Assembly: GCA_964509545.1 (NCBI GenBank) | Contig: CAZDXQ010000041.1 | Coordinates: forward strand, 1-34,449 | Reading direction: 5' to 3' | DNA length: 34,449 bases | Source of the DNA: JADJWR01 sp964509545 | GTDB lineage: Bacteria; Pseudomonadota; Gammaproteobacteria; Burkholderiales; Burkholderiaceae_F | In this document: piece by piece, positions 26,315 to 34,449 of the stretch | How the letters are laid out: the number at the start of each line of letters is the position of its first letter | Position numbering within the stretch: the stretch's first letter is position 1 | The notes under the pieces: model-generated | What the model saw: only the letters and a program-made list of their open reading frames with translations | Told to the model about the DNA's origin: nothing | Databases searched by the model: none | Position numbers and translations under genes: made by a program

Positions 26315-27250
26315 ATGAAACGCGTGCCGCTGTACAGCCGGGCGAACGCCGCGACCGGCCTTGTCAGGCCAGAAGATCCGCCGTCCGCCGGGTCGCCGCC
26401 GCCCCCGCAGGCCGAGGTCGGCGAAGCGCGCGTGCGACGTCCCGGTGTCCTGCGCCGGTTCGCTTCGCGCCATGACCGGCCGCTGCTGGTCGCAACGGGC
26501 GCAGCCATGGCGGCGATCGCGATCTTTGCGCTGCAGCGCGGCGGGCCAGCGCCGAAGGCTTTGACCCAGGCCGACATCGACAAGGCGGTGCTGCATACGC
26601 TGAGCACGAAGCAGCTGCCGTCGCCGGCGGCAAAGGCGGCGGAGATCATTGGCCCGGCGGTGGTCAGGGTGCGCGGCATCTCCCCCGGCGAACGCGGCGA
26701 TCCGGACCTCGAAGAGGGCGTGGGAACCGGTGTCGTGATCGTCGACACCGGCGTGATCCTGACCAACCTGCACGTGGTCACCGGCTCGGAGAAAGTGCGA
26801 ATCGAATTCGCCGATGGCCACGAAGCCGACGCCGCGGTGATCAGCACCAAGGCCGAGCATGATCTGGCGGTGCTGCAGGCCAAGTCGCTGCCGAAGGACG
26901 GCGTCACGGCGGCGACGCTGCGTTCGACCGCCGAGCTGAAACCGGGCGACCAGGTCGTCGCCGTCGGCTTTCCCTTCGGCATCGGCCCGTCGGTGTCGTC
27001 GGGCGTGATCTCCGGCCTGCAACGCGAGTTTCGCTCGCCGCAGGGCAAGCGGGTGCTGACCAACCTGATCCAGTTCGACGCCGCGGCCAATCCGGGAAAC
27101 TCCGGCGGGCCGCTGGTCACGATGGACGGCGAAGTCGTCGGTATCGTGACCGCCATCCTGAATCCGTCGCGCGAGCGCACGTTCATCGGCATCGGCTTCG
27201 CCGTTCCGATCGAGAACGCGGCGTCCGGCATCGGCATGCATCCGTTCTGA
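26315..27250 (+). CDS. Membrane-anchored HtrA-like serine protease without PDZ
   Basis: A 311-residue trypsin-like protease of the DegP/HtrA kind. A proline-rich cytoplasmic N-terminus (about 1-50) is followed by one membrane helix (about 55-73), so the catalytic domain lies in the periplasm. The triad is His153 (TNLHVV), Asp183 (EHDLAVL) and Ser263 (GNSGGPL). The protein stops right after the protease domain, so the PDZ domains of DegP/DegS are absent. It is 21 nt upstream of the MoxR gene and is probably in its operon, perhaps for envelope quality control; that link is inference. Confidence 0.88.
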   Translation: MKRVPLYSRANAATGLVRPEDPPSAGSPPPPQAEVGEARVRRPGVLRRFASRHDRPLLVATGAAMAAIAIFALQRGGPAPKALTQADIDKAVLHTLSTKQLPSPAAKAAEIIGPAVVRVRGISPGERGDPDLEEGVGTGVVIVDTGVILTNLHVVTGSEKVRIEFADGHEADAAVISTKAEHDLAVLQAKSLPKDGVTAATLRSTAELKPGDQVVAVGFPFGIGPSVSSGVISGLQREFRSPQGKRVLTNLIQFDAAANPGNSGGPLVTMDGEVVGIVTAILNPSRERTFIGIGFAVPIENAASGIGMHPF

Positions 27251-27271
27251 CACCCCGGCAGGCGCAACGAC

Positions 27272-28285
27272 ATGAACGCATTGAAAGCCAGCGGCGACGC
27301 CGTCGCCTCGACGATGGAGCGGATCCTCTTCGAGGTGAAGAAGGTCGTCGTCGGCCAGGACCATTTCCTCGAACGGGTGCTGGTGGCCACCCTGGCGCAG
27401 GGGCACCTGCTGGTCGAAGGCGTTCCCGGCCTGGCCAAGACGCTGACCGTGAAGACGCTCGCCGCGACCATTTCCGGCAGCTTCAAGCGCATCCAGTTCA
27501 CTCCGGATCTGGTTCCGGCGGATCTGGTCGGCACGCGCATCTACAACCAGAAGACCGGCGACTTCGCCACCTCGCTCGGGCCGGTGTTCACGCACCTGCT
27601 GCTGGCCGACGAGATCAACCGGGCGCCGGCCAAGGTGCAGAGCGCCCTGCTCGAGGTGATGCAGGAGCGGCAGGTGACCATCGCTGGCCACACCTATCCG
27701 GTGCCGGAACCGTTCCTGGTGATGGCAACGCAGAATCCGATCGAGACCGAGGGCACCTATCCGCTGCCCGAGGCGCAGGTCGACCGCTTCATGATGAAGG
27801 TCCTGGTCGGCTATCCGACCGACGAAGAGGAGTTCGTCATCGTCGAACGGGTCACCGGCAGCCCGGCGACGGTCGCGGCCGTGGCCACGACGGAGCAACT
27901 GGCCGAATTGCAGCGCGAATGCCGCAAGGGCTACGTCGATCCGTCGCTGATGAGCTACGCGGTGCGGCTGGTCTCGGCCACGCGCGATCCGGAGCGCCAC
28001 GGCATCAAGGACCTGTCGCGCTACATCACCTTCGGCGCCAGCCCGCGGGCGACGATTCACCTGATCGAGGCGGCGCGTGCACTGGCGTTCCTGCGCGGTC
28101 GCGACTACGTGCTGCCCGAGGATGTCAGCGACCTTGCCCCGGACGTCATGCGGCACCGGCTCGTGCTGTCCTACGAGGCGCTGGCCGAAGGCAAGAGCGC
28201 CGACGACCTGATCCACGCAGTGATGAAGCGCGTCGCCGCGCCCGACAAGCCGCTGCAGACCCATGTCCGTGTTGCCAATGCCTGA
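27272..28285 (+). CDS. MoxR-family AAA+ ATPase
   Basis: The 337-residue AAA+ ATPase belongs to the MoxR group, thought to act as chaperones maturing complexes together with VWA proteins. It carries Walker A EGVPGLAKT (49-57), Walker B LLLADE (109-114) and the following INRAPAKVQSALLEVMQE, sensor 1 in MATQNPIE and the lid domain up to GRDYVLPEDVSDLAPDVMRHRL. The DUF58 gene starts within its last 23 nt, so the two are translationally coupled. Confidence 0.95.
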   Translation: MNALKASGDAVASTMERILFEVKKVVVGQDHFLERVLVATLAQGHLLVEGVPGLAKTLTVKTLAATISGSFKRIQFTPDLVPADLVGTRIYNQKTGDFATSLGPVFTHLLLADEINRAPAKVQSALLEVMQERQVTIAGHTYPVPEPFLVMATQNPIETEGTYPLPEAQVDRFMMKVLVGYPTDEEEFVIVERVTGSPATVAAVATTEQLAELQRECRKGYVDPSLMSYAVRLVSATRDPERHGIKDLSRYITFGASPRATIHLIEAARALAFLRGRDYVLPEDVSDLAPDVMRHRLVLSYEALAEGKSADDLIHAVMKRVAAPDKPLQTHVRVANA

Positions 28286-29246
28286 GCGCGTGCGCGCCGC
28301 CGATGCCGCGGCCGGGCCTGAGGCCATCCTGCGCCGGCTCGAATGGACCGTGCTCAAGCGGCTCGACGGCGCGCTTCACGGCGATTATCGGACGCTGTTC
28401 CGCGGCGCCGGACTTGATCTGGCCGACCTGCGCGAATACCAGTACAACGACGACGTTCGCCACATCGACTGGAACGTCACCGCCCGGCTGCAGGTGCCGT
28501 ACGTGCGCGAGTATCACGAAGACCGCGAACTCGCCGCCTGGTTCCTCGTCGACATGTCGGCGTCGGTCGACTTCGGCTCGAGCGGCGCCAGCAAGCAGTC
28601 GCTCGCGGCGGAGTTCGTCACCGTGCTTGCGCGCGTGCTCACGCGCCGCGGCAATCGTGTCGGCCTGCTGCGCTACGGCACCCGCGTCGACAAGGTGATC
28701 GCACCGCGCAGCGGGCGTCGTCATGTGCTGCACCTGCTGGCGAACCTGCTGCAACCGCCCGGGGGTGCGCCAAAAGCCACCGACCTCGGCGAAATGCTGC
28801 TGCACGCGCTGCGCATGATGCGCCGCCGCTCGCTGGTGTTCCTCGTTTCCGATTTCATCAGCGCGCCCGGCTGGGCGCCATGGCTGGCGCGGCTCGCGCA
28901 GCGGCACGAGGTGATCGCCATCCGCCTTTATGACCCGCTGGAGATGAGGCTGCCCGACATCGGCGGAGTGCTGATGCAGGATGCCGAGACCGGCGAGCAG
29001 ATCTGGGTCGACACGCACGATGCCGGTTTCCGCCGCCGCTTCGCCGCGGCGGCGGACAGGCGCGAGCAGGCGTTGCGCAAGGCGCTGGCCGATGCCGGAG
29101 TCGACACGCTCGAACTGTCCACTGGAGACGACCTGACCTCGTCGATCCTGCGCTTTGCCGACCTGCGCAAGCGCCGCGCGCAGCTGGCCTGCGGCGGCGG
29201 CCTGCCGACACACCTGAAGAGCAGCCATGAGCTTTCTGTGGCCTGA
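28263..29246 (+). CDS. DUF58 domain protein
   Basis: A 327-residue protein whose middle holds the DUF58 signature GLDLADLREYQYNDDVRHIDWNVTARL (quoted by its parts DLREYQYNDD and RHIDWNVTAR, about residues 55-80), then a VWA-like fold with VDMSASVDFG. Such proteins sit with MoxR and VWA proteins in most bacteria and their exact job is unknown. It overlaps the MoxR gene at the start and the VWA gene by 20 nt at the end, so all three are likely made together. Confidence 0.92.
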   Translation: MSVLPMPERVRAADAAAGPEAILRRLEWTVLKRLDGALHGDYRTLFRGAGLDLADLREYQYNDDVRHIDWNVTARLQVPYVREYHEDRELAAWFLVDMSASVDFGSSGASKQSLAAEFVTVLARVLTRRGNRVGLLRYGTRVDKVIAPRSGRRHVLHLLANLLQPPGGAPKATDLGEMLLHALRMMRRRSLVFLVSDFISAPGWAPWLARLAQRHEVIAIRLYDPLEMRLPDIGGVLMQDAETGEQIWVDTHDAGFRRRFAAAADRREQALRKALADAGVDTLELSTGDDLTSSILRFADLRKRRAQLACGGGLPTHLKSSHELSVA

Positions 29247-30270
29247 ACTGCTGTGGCTGCTGGCGGTGCTGCCGCTGCTGGTGGCGCTGTACGTGTGGCT
29301 GCTCGCGCGGCGCAAGAAGTTCGCCCTGCGCTATGCCAGCCTCGGCCTGGTCAAGGAGGCGATGGGCGCGGCGCGCTGGCGGCGGCACCTGCCGCCGGCG
29401 CTGTTCCTGCTGGCGCTGGCGACGATGATCGTCGCCACGGCGCGGCCGATGGCCACGGTGACGCTGCCGACGCAGCAGGAAACGATCATCCTGGCGATGG
29501 ACGTCTCGGGCAGCATGCGCGCCAAGGATGTCGAGCCGAACCGGCTCGTCGCCTCGCAGAACGCCGCCCGCGAGTTCATCGCCCAACTGCCGCCGAAGAC
29601 GCGCGTCGGCGTCGTCGCCTTCGCCGGCACCGCCTCGCTGGTGCAGCCGGCGACGCACAGCCGCGAGGACGTGCTGGCGGCGATCGACCGCTTCCACCTG
29701 CAGCGGGGCACCGCCACCGGCAGCGCCATCCTGGTCTCGCTCGATGCGCTTTTCCCCGACGCCGGCATCGATGTCAGCGGCGTGATCTACGGCGACGACA
29801 GCAAGCACAAGGGCCGCTCGCTCGATCAGGCCGGCAAGGGTGAAGTGAAGGAATTCACCCCGGTGCCGCCGGGCTCGTACGGTTCGGCAGCGATCATTCT
29901 TCTGACCGACGGCCAGCGCACCACCGGCCCCGATCCGCTGAAGGCGGCGCGAATGGCGGCCGACCGGGGCGTGCGCGTCTACACGGTCGGCGTTGGCACC
30001 GTCGAAGGCGACGTGATCGGCTTCGAGGGCTGGTCTTTCCACGCCCGGCTCGACGAAGCCACGCTGAAATCGGTGGCCAGCATGACTCTCGGCGAGTACT
30101 TCCATGCCGGCAGCGCCGTCGATCTCAAGAAGGTCTACGAAACGCTGAACTCGCGGCTGGTCTTCGAGAAGAAGCAGACCGAGGTCACGGCGCTCGCCGC
30201 GGCCGCCGCCGCCGTGCTGTCGCTGCTGGCGGCCGGCCTGTCGATGCTCTGGTTCAACCGTATCGCCTGA
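29227..30270 (+). CDS. BatA-like VWA membrane protein
   Basis: A 347-residue inner-membrane protein. Two N-terminal membrane helices (about 8-27 and 57-73) precede a von Willebrand A domain whose metal site is D102-x-S104-x-S106 (AMDVSGSMRAKDVEPNRL) with LLTDGQRTTG later in the fold, and a final helix spans about 317-340. This is the BatA layout. The VWA domain holds an extra stretch (VSGVIYGDDSKHKGRSLDQAGKGE, within about 178-203) compared with the core fold, rich in charged residues. It ends the MoxR-DUF58-VWA operon; no batB, batC or batD follows. Confidence 0.92.
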   Translation: MSFLWPELLWLLAVLPLLVALYVWLLARRKKFALRYASLGLVKEAMGAARWRRHLPPALFLLALATMIVATARPMATVTLPTQQETIILAMDVSGSMRAKDVEPNRLVASQNAAREFIAQLPPKTRVGVVAFAGTASLVQPATHSREDVLAAIDRFHLQRGTATGSAILVSLDALFPDAGIDVSGVIYGDDSKHKGRSLDQAGKGEVKEFTPVPPGSYGSAAIILLTDGQRTTGPDPLKAARMAADRGVRVYTVGVGTVEGDVIGFEGWSFHARLDEATLKSVASMTLGEYFHAGSAVDLKKVYETLNSRLVFEKKQTEVTALAAAAAAVLSLLAAGLSMLWFNRIA

Positions 30271-30377
30271 ACGAACGCCGATAGGCCCGTCTCGTTGCCG
30301 GCCGGCGACCGGGCTGCATTGCCGCTCGAACGGATTCGAGCACCGATCAACTCCGGCCGCCTCTCCTGTGCTGCCGC

Positions 30378-30992
30378 ATGATGAAGCTCTACATTTCCGC
30401 CGCCAGTTCGTTCTCGCGCAAGGTGCGCGTGCTGCTGATCGAAAAGAACGTGCCGCACGAGACCGAGGTGCTCAACCTGTGGGAGCCGAACGAACTGCAG
30501 AAGATCAATCCGATCGGCAAGGTGCCGACGCTGGTGCTCGACGATGGCCGTGTGCTGATCGGCTCGGCGCTGATCGCCGACTGGATCGACGCCCGCTATC
30601 CGCGGCCTCGCTTCGTTCCCGAGGACGCCGACGGCCGGCTTGAAGTGCGGCGCTGGGAAGCCGTGGCCGACGGTGTGATGGACGCGGTGGCCGCCAGCAC
30701 CTATGAACTGCGATTCCACGACGAGACCACGCGCAGCCAGGCCTGGCTCGATCGGCAGCGCGGCAAGGTCGACGCCGGCCTGGCGGCGCTGGAAGGGCGC
30801 CTCGGCGCGCGGCCGTGGCTGTGCGGCGAAACGATGTCGCTGGCCGACATCGCCATCGCCTGCCATCTCGACTTCATGGCGGCGCGCGCGCCGCAGTTCT
30901 TCGATCGGCAGCGCTTCGCCGGCCTGGCGCAACTGGCGGGCCGCCTCGAAGAACGGCCGTCGTTCAAGGCCACCGCGCCGCCACCTCTGTAG
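30378..30992 (+). CDS. Glutathione S-transferase-like protein
   Basis: A 204-residue GST-fold protein: thioredoxin-like N-domain (LYISAASSFSRKVRVLL, then NPIGKVPTLVLDDGRVLIGS with the cis-Pro, IADWID) and helical C-domain with LADIAIACHLDFMAAR-type end (MSLADIAIACHLDF). The active-site residue would be Ser in SSFSRK. The group resembles YibF-like GSTs. Substrate unknown; glutathione conjugation or isomerisation is possible. Two ATG codons follow each other at 30378 and 30381 and either could be used. It converges with the thioesterase gene at 31017. Confidence 0.88.
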   Translation: MMKLYISAASSFSRKVRVLLIEKNVPHETEVLNLWEPNELQKINPIGKVPTLVLDDGRVLIGSALIADWIDARYPRPRFVPEDADGRLEVRRWEAVADGVMDAVAASTYELRFHDETTRSQAWLDRQRGKVDAGLAALEGRLGARPWLCGETMSLADIAIACHLDFMAARAPQFFDRQRFAGLAQLAGRLEERPSFKATAPPPL

Positions 30993-31016
30993 CGGCGCGT
31001 CGGGGCCGCAGCGGCG

Positions 31017-31427
31017 TCAGCCGACCATGAACTGCTGGATCTTCTCGCGCACGTCCTGCGGCAGCGGCACCGCCGCGTGCGTCTTCTGGCTGACGCACAC
31101 GGCGACGCGGTGCATGCGCACGCGGTCGACGCCGTCCTTGCTCACGCCCATCGAGAAGCGCAGCGACGAGCGACCCATGTGGGTCACCGTCAGCCAGAAG
31201 TCGACCACTTCGCCCATCCGGCACGGGGCGGTGAACGTCGTTTCCAGCTTGACCGTCGGCAGGCTCAGGCCTCGCTCCATCAGGAAGCCGTCGAACGGCA
31301 CTTCGATCGCCTCGTAGAACCAGTCCTCGACCAGCGCGTTGAAGATGTGGAAGTAGTTGGGATAGAAGACCTGCCCCGTCGCATCGCAATGCGACAGGCG
31401 GATCATGTACGGCTTGATGAAGGTCAT
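31017..31427 (-). CDS. Hotdog acyl-CoA thioesterase (4HBT-like)
   Basis: A 136-residue hotdog-fold thioesterase. The start SHCDATGQVFYPNYFHIFNALVEDWFYE (parts HCDATGQVFYPNYF) has the catalytic Asp15 in the position of 4-hydroxybenzoyl-CoA thioesterase. The start is the ATG at 31425-31427, with GGGAGGCA upstream; the longer upstream frame overlaps kynA. It begins 10 nt after kynA and is therefore the last gene of the kyn operon. It might hydrolyse an aromatic CoA ester such as 2-aminobenzoyl-CoA formed from anthranilate; that is inference from position only. Confidence 0.85.
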   Translation of the reverse strand: MTFIKPYMIRLSHCDATGQVFYPNYFHIFNALVEDWFYEAIEVPFDGFLMERGLSLPTVKLETTFTAPCRMGEVVDFWLTVTHMGRSSLRFSMGVSKDGVDRVRMHRVAVCVSQKTHAAVPLPQDVREKIQQFMVG

Positions 31428-31437
31428 CACTGCCTCC

Positions 31438-32268
31438 CTACAGGTCCGTGCGCAGCTTCCACAGCTCCGGGAACAGCACCACGTCGAGCATGCGGCGCAG
31501 GTAACTGACACCGCTCGTGCCACCGGTGCCGGGCTTGAAGCCGATGATCCGCTCCACCGTGGTCACGTGCCGGAAGCGCCATTGGCGGAACGCATCTTCC
31601 AGATCGATCAGTTCCTCGGCCAGTTCATATAGGCCCCAGTGGGCCTCCGGCTGCCGGTATACCGCCAGCCACGCCTGCTCGACCGACTCGGCGAACACGT
31701 GCGGCAGGCGCCGATCGCGTTCGGTCACCGCCGGGTCGATCGCGAAACCGCGCCGCGCCAGCGCTGCGATCGCCTCGTCGTACAGCGACGGCGCGGCCAG
31801 CGCGCGCTCCAGCTCCGCATGGATATCGGCACGATCGGCATGCACCTTGAGCAGCGCTGCGTTCTTGTTGCCGAGCATGAACTCGATCCTGCGGTACTGC
31901 CACGACTGGAAGCCGGAACTGGTGCCGAGATGCGGCCGGATGGCGCTGTACTCGCTCGGCGTCATCGTCGCCAGCACGTCCCATGCGTGCACCAGCTGCT
32001 CCATGATGCGCGACACGCGCGCCAGCATCTTGAACGCTGGCGGCAGGCGGTCGGCGCCGATGGCCTCGCGTGCGCCTTCCAGCTCGATCAGCGCCAGCTT
32101 CATCCACAGCTCGCTGGTCTGGTGCTGGATGATGAACAGCCACTCGTTCGGATCGGCCGAGCGCGGCCGCTGCGCGTTCAGGACCGCGTCGAGCTGCAGA
32201 TATTCGCCGTAGGAGACGGACTCGGTCGACGGTTCGCCTCGTGTCGCGGCGTCAGGGGCGCGGGTCAT
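31438..32268 (-). CDS. kynA: Tryptophan 2,3-dioxygenase
   Basis: A 276-residue haem enzyme that opens the indole ring of L-tryptophan to N-formylkynurenine. Family marks are LQLDAVLNAQRPRS, FIIQHQTSELWMKL (substrate pocket), SGFQSWQYRRIEFMLGNKN and the C-terminal FRHVTTVERIIGFKPGTGGTSG with the haem-ligand His234. Full length. The gene lies 111 nt downstream of kynU; no promoter could be picked out in that gap, and read-through from kynU is likely. First step of the kyn pathway encoded here. Confidence 0.96.
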   Translation of the reverse strand: MTRAPDAATRGEPSTESVSYGEYLQLDAVLNAQRPRSADPNEWLFIIQHQTSELWMKLALIELEGAREAIGADRLPPAFKMLARVSRIMEQLVHAWDVLATMTPSEYSAIRPHLGTSSGFQSWQYRRIEFMLGNKNAALLKVHADRADIHAELERALAAPSLYDEAIAALARRGFAIDPAVTERDRRLPHVFAESVEQAWLAVYRQPEAHWGLYELAEELIDLEDAFRQWRFRHVTTVERIIGFKPGTGGTSGVSYLRRMLDVVLFPELWKLRTDL

Positions 32269-32379
32269 GGATCACGATGGCGGCGGCCTCGCCGCAGATG
32301 TCCGCTGCGCGGGCGATGCTCGATCATGGTCTTGCAGCCACCATGGTCCGGGTAGAGGCGGCTTCGCCGGTCATCACCT

Positions 32380-33672
32380 TCACGGCACCGCCTTGCGCGC
32401 CTTGAACTGCGGCTGGTCCCAGGCCCGCGTGGCGAGGATCTCGCGCAGCGCCTCGACCGCGTCCCAGACATCGACAAAGCGCACGTAAAGCGGCGCCAAG
32501 CCGAAGCGCAGGATGCCGGGCGCGCCGGGCTCGCCCTCACGGTAGTCGCCGACCACGCCCCGGGCGATCAGCGCCTGCATCACCGGCCAGGCGTGCTCGT
32601 GTGCATAGCAGACCTGGCTGCCGCGCCGCGCGGGCTCGCGCGGACTGGCAAGCTGCAGGCCGAGCCCATCGCAACGGGTTTCGACCAGATCGATGAAAAG
32701 CTGCGTCTGCTGCACGCTCTTGCCGCGCAGCGCCTCGATGCCGGCGGCCAGCACCGTATCGACGCCGCACTCGAGCGCCGCCAGCGCCACGACCGATGGC
32801 GTGCCGACCGCATAGCGATCGATCGAATTCGCCGGATGGTATTCGGGCAGGAAGTCGAACGGCGCGCGGTGGCCGAACCAGCCGGCGAGCGGCTGCGCGA
32901 AACGCTCGGCGCTCATCGCCGCAAGGTGCCGCTGCGCGGCGAAGACGAAGGCGGGCGCGCCAGGACCGCCGTTCAGGTACTTGTAGCCGCAGCCAACGGC
33001 GAAGTCGGCGCCGGCGCCGTTCAGATCCACGGGCACGGCGCCGGCCGAATGCGCCAGGTCCCAGACGCTCAGCGCGCCGGCGAAATGGGCGCGCCGCGTC
33101 AGGCTCGCCATGTCGTGCATGCTGCCGGTGCGATAGTTGACGTGGGTGAGCAGCAGCACGGCTGTGCTGTCGTCGATGTGATAGGCGATTTCTTCCGCCG
33201 GCACGGTGACGAGCCGGTAGCGCCCGCCGAGCGTCTCCGCGATGGCCTGGGCGACGTACAGATCGGTCGGGAAGTTGCCGCGTTCCGACAGGATCACGTC
33301 GCGGTCATGGTCGTGCACGCGCGGCCGGTCGTGCTGCAGCCGAATGGCCGAGCCGACCGCCTTGTACAGGTTGATCGAGGTCGAGTCGCTGCAGATCACC
33401 TCGTCGTCCCGTGCGCCGATCAGGCGTGCGATCTTGGCGCCGATGCGGCGCGGCATCTCGGTCCAGCCGGCGGTGTTCCACGAGCCGATCAGTCCGCGGC
33501 CCCATTCGTTCTCGACCACCTCGCGCATCCGCGCACCGGTGGCGGCCGGCAGGGCGCCGAGCGAATTGCCGTCGAGGTAGATCACGTCCTCGGGCAGCGC
33601 GAAGGCTCGACGATGCGGCGCCAGCGGATCGCGCGCATCGAGGGCGAAGCAGTCGGCGCGGCTCGTCGCCAT
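32380..33672 (-). CDS. kynU: Kynureninase
   Basis: A 430-residue PLP enzyme that cleaves L-kynurenine to anthranilate and alanine. It shows IYLDGNSLGALP (31-42), the SDSTSINLYKAV region (95-106), DLAHSAGAVPVDLN (205-218) and Lys231 in GCGYKYLNGGPGAPAF, the Schiff-base lysine. The start is the ATG at 33670-33672; 8 nt separate it from the kynB stop. Together with kynB and kynA it forms the anthranilate branch of tryptophan breakdown. Confidence 0.96.
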   Translation of the reverse strand: MATSRADCFALDARDPLAPHRRAFALPEDVIYLDGNSLGALPAATGARMREVVENEWGRGLIGSWNTAGWTEMPRRIGAKIARLIGARDDEVICSDSTSINLYKAVGSAIRLQHDRPRVHDHDRDVILSERGNFPTDLYVAQAIAETLGGRYRLVTVPAEEIAYHIDDSTAVLLLTHVNYRTGSMHDMASLTRRAHFAGALSVWDLAHSAGAVPVDLNGAGADFAVGCGYKYLNGGPGAPAFVFAAQRHLAAMSAERFAQPLAGWFGHRAPFDFLPEYHPANSIDRYAVGTPSVVALAALECGVDTVLAAGIEALRGKSVQQTQLFIDLVETRCDGLGLQLASPREPARRGSQVCYAHEHAWPVMQALIARGVVGDYREGEPGAPGILRFGLAPLYVRFVDVWDAVEALREILATRAWDQPQFKARKAVP

Positions 33673-33680
33673 GTCCGCTG

Positions 33681-34304
33681 TCAGAGCGCCCGCAGCACGG
33701 CGCGCACCGGGCTGGCATCCAGCCCCTGCCACTTCAGCGGCAGCGCGATCAGTTCGTAATCGCCGGCGGGGACGTCATCGAGCACGATGCCTTCGAGGAT
33801 CGCCATGCCGTAGGCACGCACGCGCTGGTGGCTGTCGAGCGTCTTGCTCTGCTCGGGGTCGAGCGATGGTGTGTCCAGGCCGATCAGGCGCACTGCGTGC
33901 GCGTGCAGCAGGTCGATCGCCTCGGGGGCGATCGCCGTGAACTGCGGGTTCCAGTGGCTGGGCGCGTGCCGGCAGGTGCGCAGCAGCACCCGCGGCGGCG
34001 CATCGTGCATGTAGGGTGTCAGCTGCCCGGGCTGCACCAGCGGTGGCGAGTCCAGCACGTGAATGACGCGACACGGGCCGAGGTAGGCGTCGATGGGGAC
34101 TTCGCCGATCGAAGCGCCGTTCGCGTCGTAGTGCAGTGGTGCATCGGTGTGGCTGCCAGTGTGCGGCGACATCGTGATCTCCGACACGTTCACCGGGCAG
34201 TTGGGTCCCATCTGCCAGGTCCAGCGGATCGAGAACGGGGTGTCGCCCGGAAACACCGGGAAACCCGGCGCCACGCTTGGCGAGATATCCCATAACCGCT
34301 TCAT
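33681..34304 (-). CDS. kynB: Kynurenine formamidase
   Basis: A 207-residue cyclase-fold hydrolase that removes the formyl group from N-formylkynurenine. The start MKRLWDISPSVAPGFPVFPGDTPF is typical of bacterial KynB, and the metal-binding motif HTGSHTDAPLHY supplies His48, His52, Asp54 and His58. The ATG at 34302-34304 gives normal length; no strong ribosome site is seen. As first gene of the kyn operon its upstream region (34305-34449) should hold the promoter, but I could not find a convincing one. Confidence 0.95.
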   Translation of the reverse strand: MKRLWDISPSVAPGFPVFPGDTPFSIRWTWQMGPNCPVNVSEITMSPHTGSHTDAPLHYDANGASIGEVPIDAYLGPCRVIHVLDSPPLVQPGQLTPYMHDAPPRVLLRTCRHAPSHWNPQFTAIAPEAIDLLHAHAVRLIGLDTPSLDPEQSKTLDSHQRVRAYGMAILEGIVLDDVPAGDYELIALPLKWQGLDASPVRAVLRAL

Positions 34305-34449
34305 GCCGCGGCAGTATGGCGCGCCGGTATGCTCCGCCGCAACAACAACACGCTCCAACTCTCGCGCCGCTGTGACGGCGTCGCGCTGCCGCGCGGCGTC
34401 GCCGTCAGCCTCTCAAGGGGGAACGCCGGGCCGCCCGAGTTGCCCTGAC
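34305..34449. other. Region upstream of kynB, no gene seen
   Basis: Holds a direct GTATG pair (34315 and 34328 area: AGTATGGCGCGCCGGTATGC) and GC-rich sequence up to the window end. A kyn regulator is often divergent from kynB, but nothing like it is visible in these 145 nt. Confidence 0.3.

Overview
This is a GC-rich chromosomal window that reads like a betaproteobacterium of the Burkholderiales/Rhodocyclales type. That placement rests on the purE-purK-sua5 order, a kynB-kynU-kynA operon, TRAP carboxylate uptake, several acyl-CoA dehydrogenases, and the codon usage; it is an inference, since no rRNA or tRNA gene is present. Most of the window is ordinary, tightly packed chromosome with overlapping start and stop codons.

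Left edge (1-1.9 kb): this looks like the eroded remains of an integron. A BrnT/BrnA toxin-antitoxin pair and a GIY-YIG nuclease-like gene both point left. Between them lies a site with the layout of an integron attC recombination site (660-748). To the right, pointing the other way, is the C-terminal remnant of an IntI-type integron integrase, broken by a 2-nt frameshift. Integrase and cassettes diverging is the normal integron architecture.

1.9-12 kb: a divergent catabolic locus. Leftward run a GntR/FCD regulator and a 1010-residue FAD/Fe-S D-2-hydroxyacid dehydrogenase. Rightward run a class V (serine-glyoxylate-like) aminotransferase, a complete DctPQM TRAP transporter, an enoyl-CoA hydratase-family protein and a class III CoA-transferase. 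Two mirror-image TGGTATACAAAACG operators lie in the shared promoter region. The locus probably imports and breaks down an organic acid through CoA chemistry; the substrate cannot be read from sequence.

12-16.9 kb: housekeeping genes purE, purK and a Sua5-type threonylcarbamoyl-AMP synthase, then a GDSL lipoprotein hydrolase with a strong terminator, a small membrane protein, and a GYD-domain protein with its own terminator.

17-22 kb: a phnD-phnE-phnC type ABC transporter without any C-P lyase genes, a leftward two-CBS protein, and a rightward AhpC/TSA-like thioredoxin-fold protein followed by a YeeE/YedE-type membrane protein.

22-25.9 kb: a pair of unequal acyl-CoA dehydrogenases resembling the two subunits of pimeloyl-CoA-type enzymes, separated by an inverted repeat built of 10-nt ATCCGTG units, and convergently a glutaryl-CoA dehydrogenase.

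26-30.3 kb: a membrane-anchored HtrA-like protease lacking PDZ domains, then MoxR ATPase, DUF58 protein and a BatA-like VWA protein as an overlapping operon.

30.4-34.4 kb: a glutathione S-transferase-like gene converging on the leftward kynurenine operon kynB-kynU-kynA (tryptophan to anthranilate), which ends in a hotdog acyl-CoA thioesterase.
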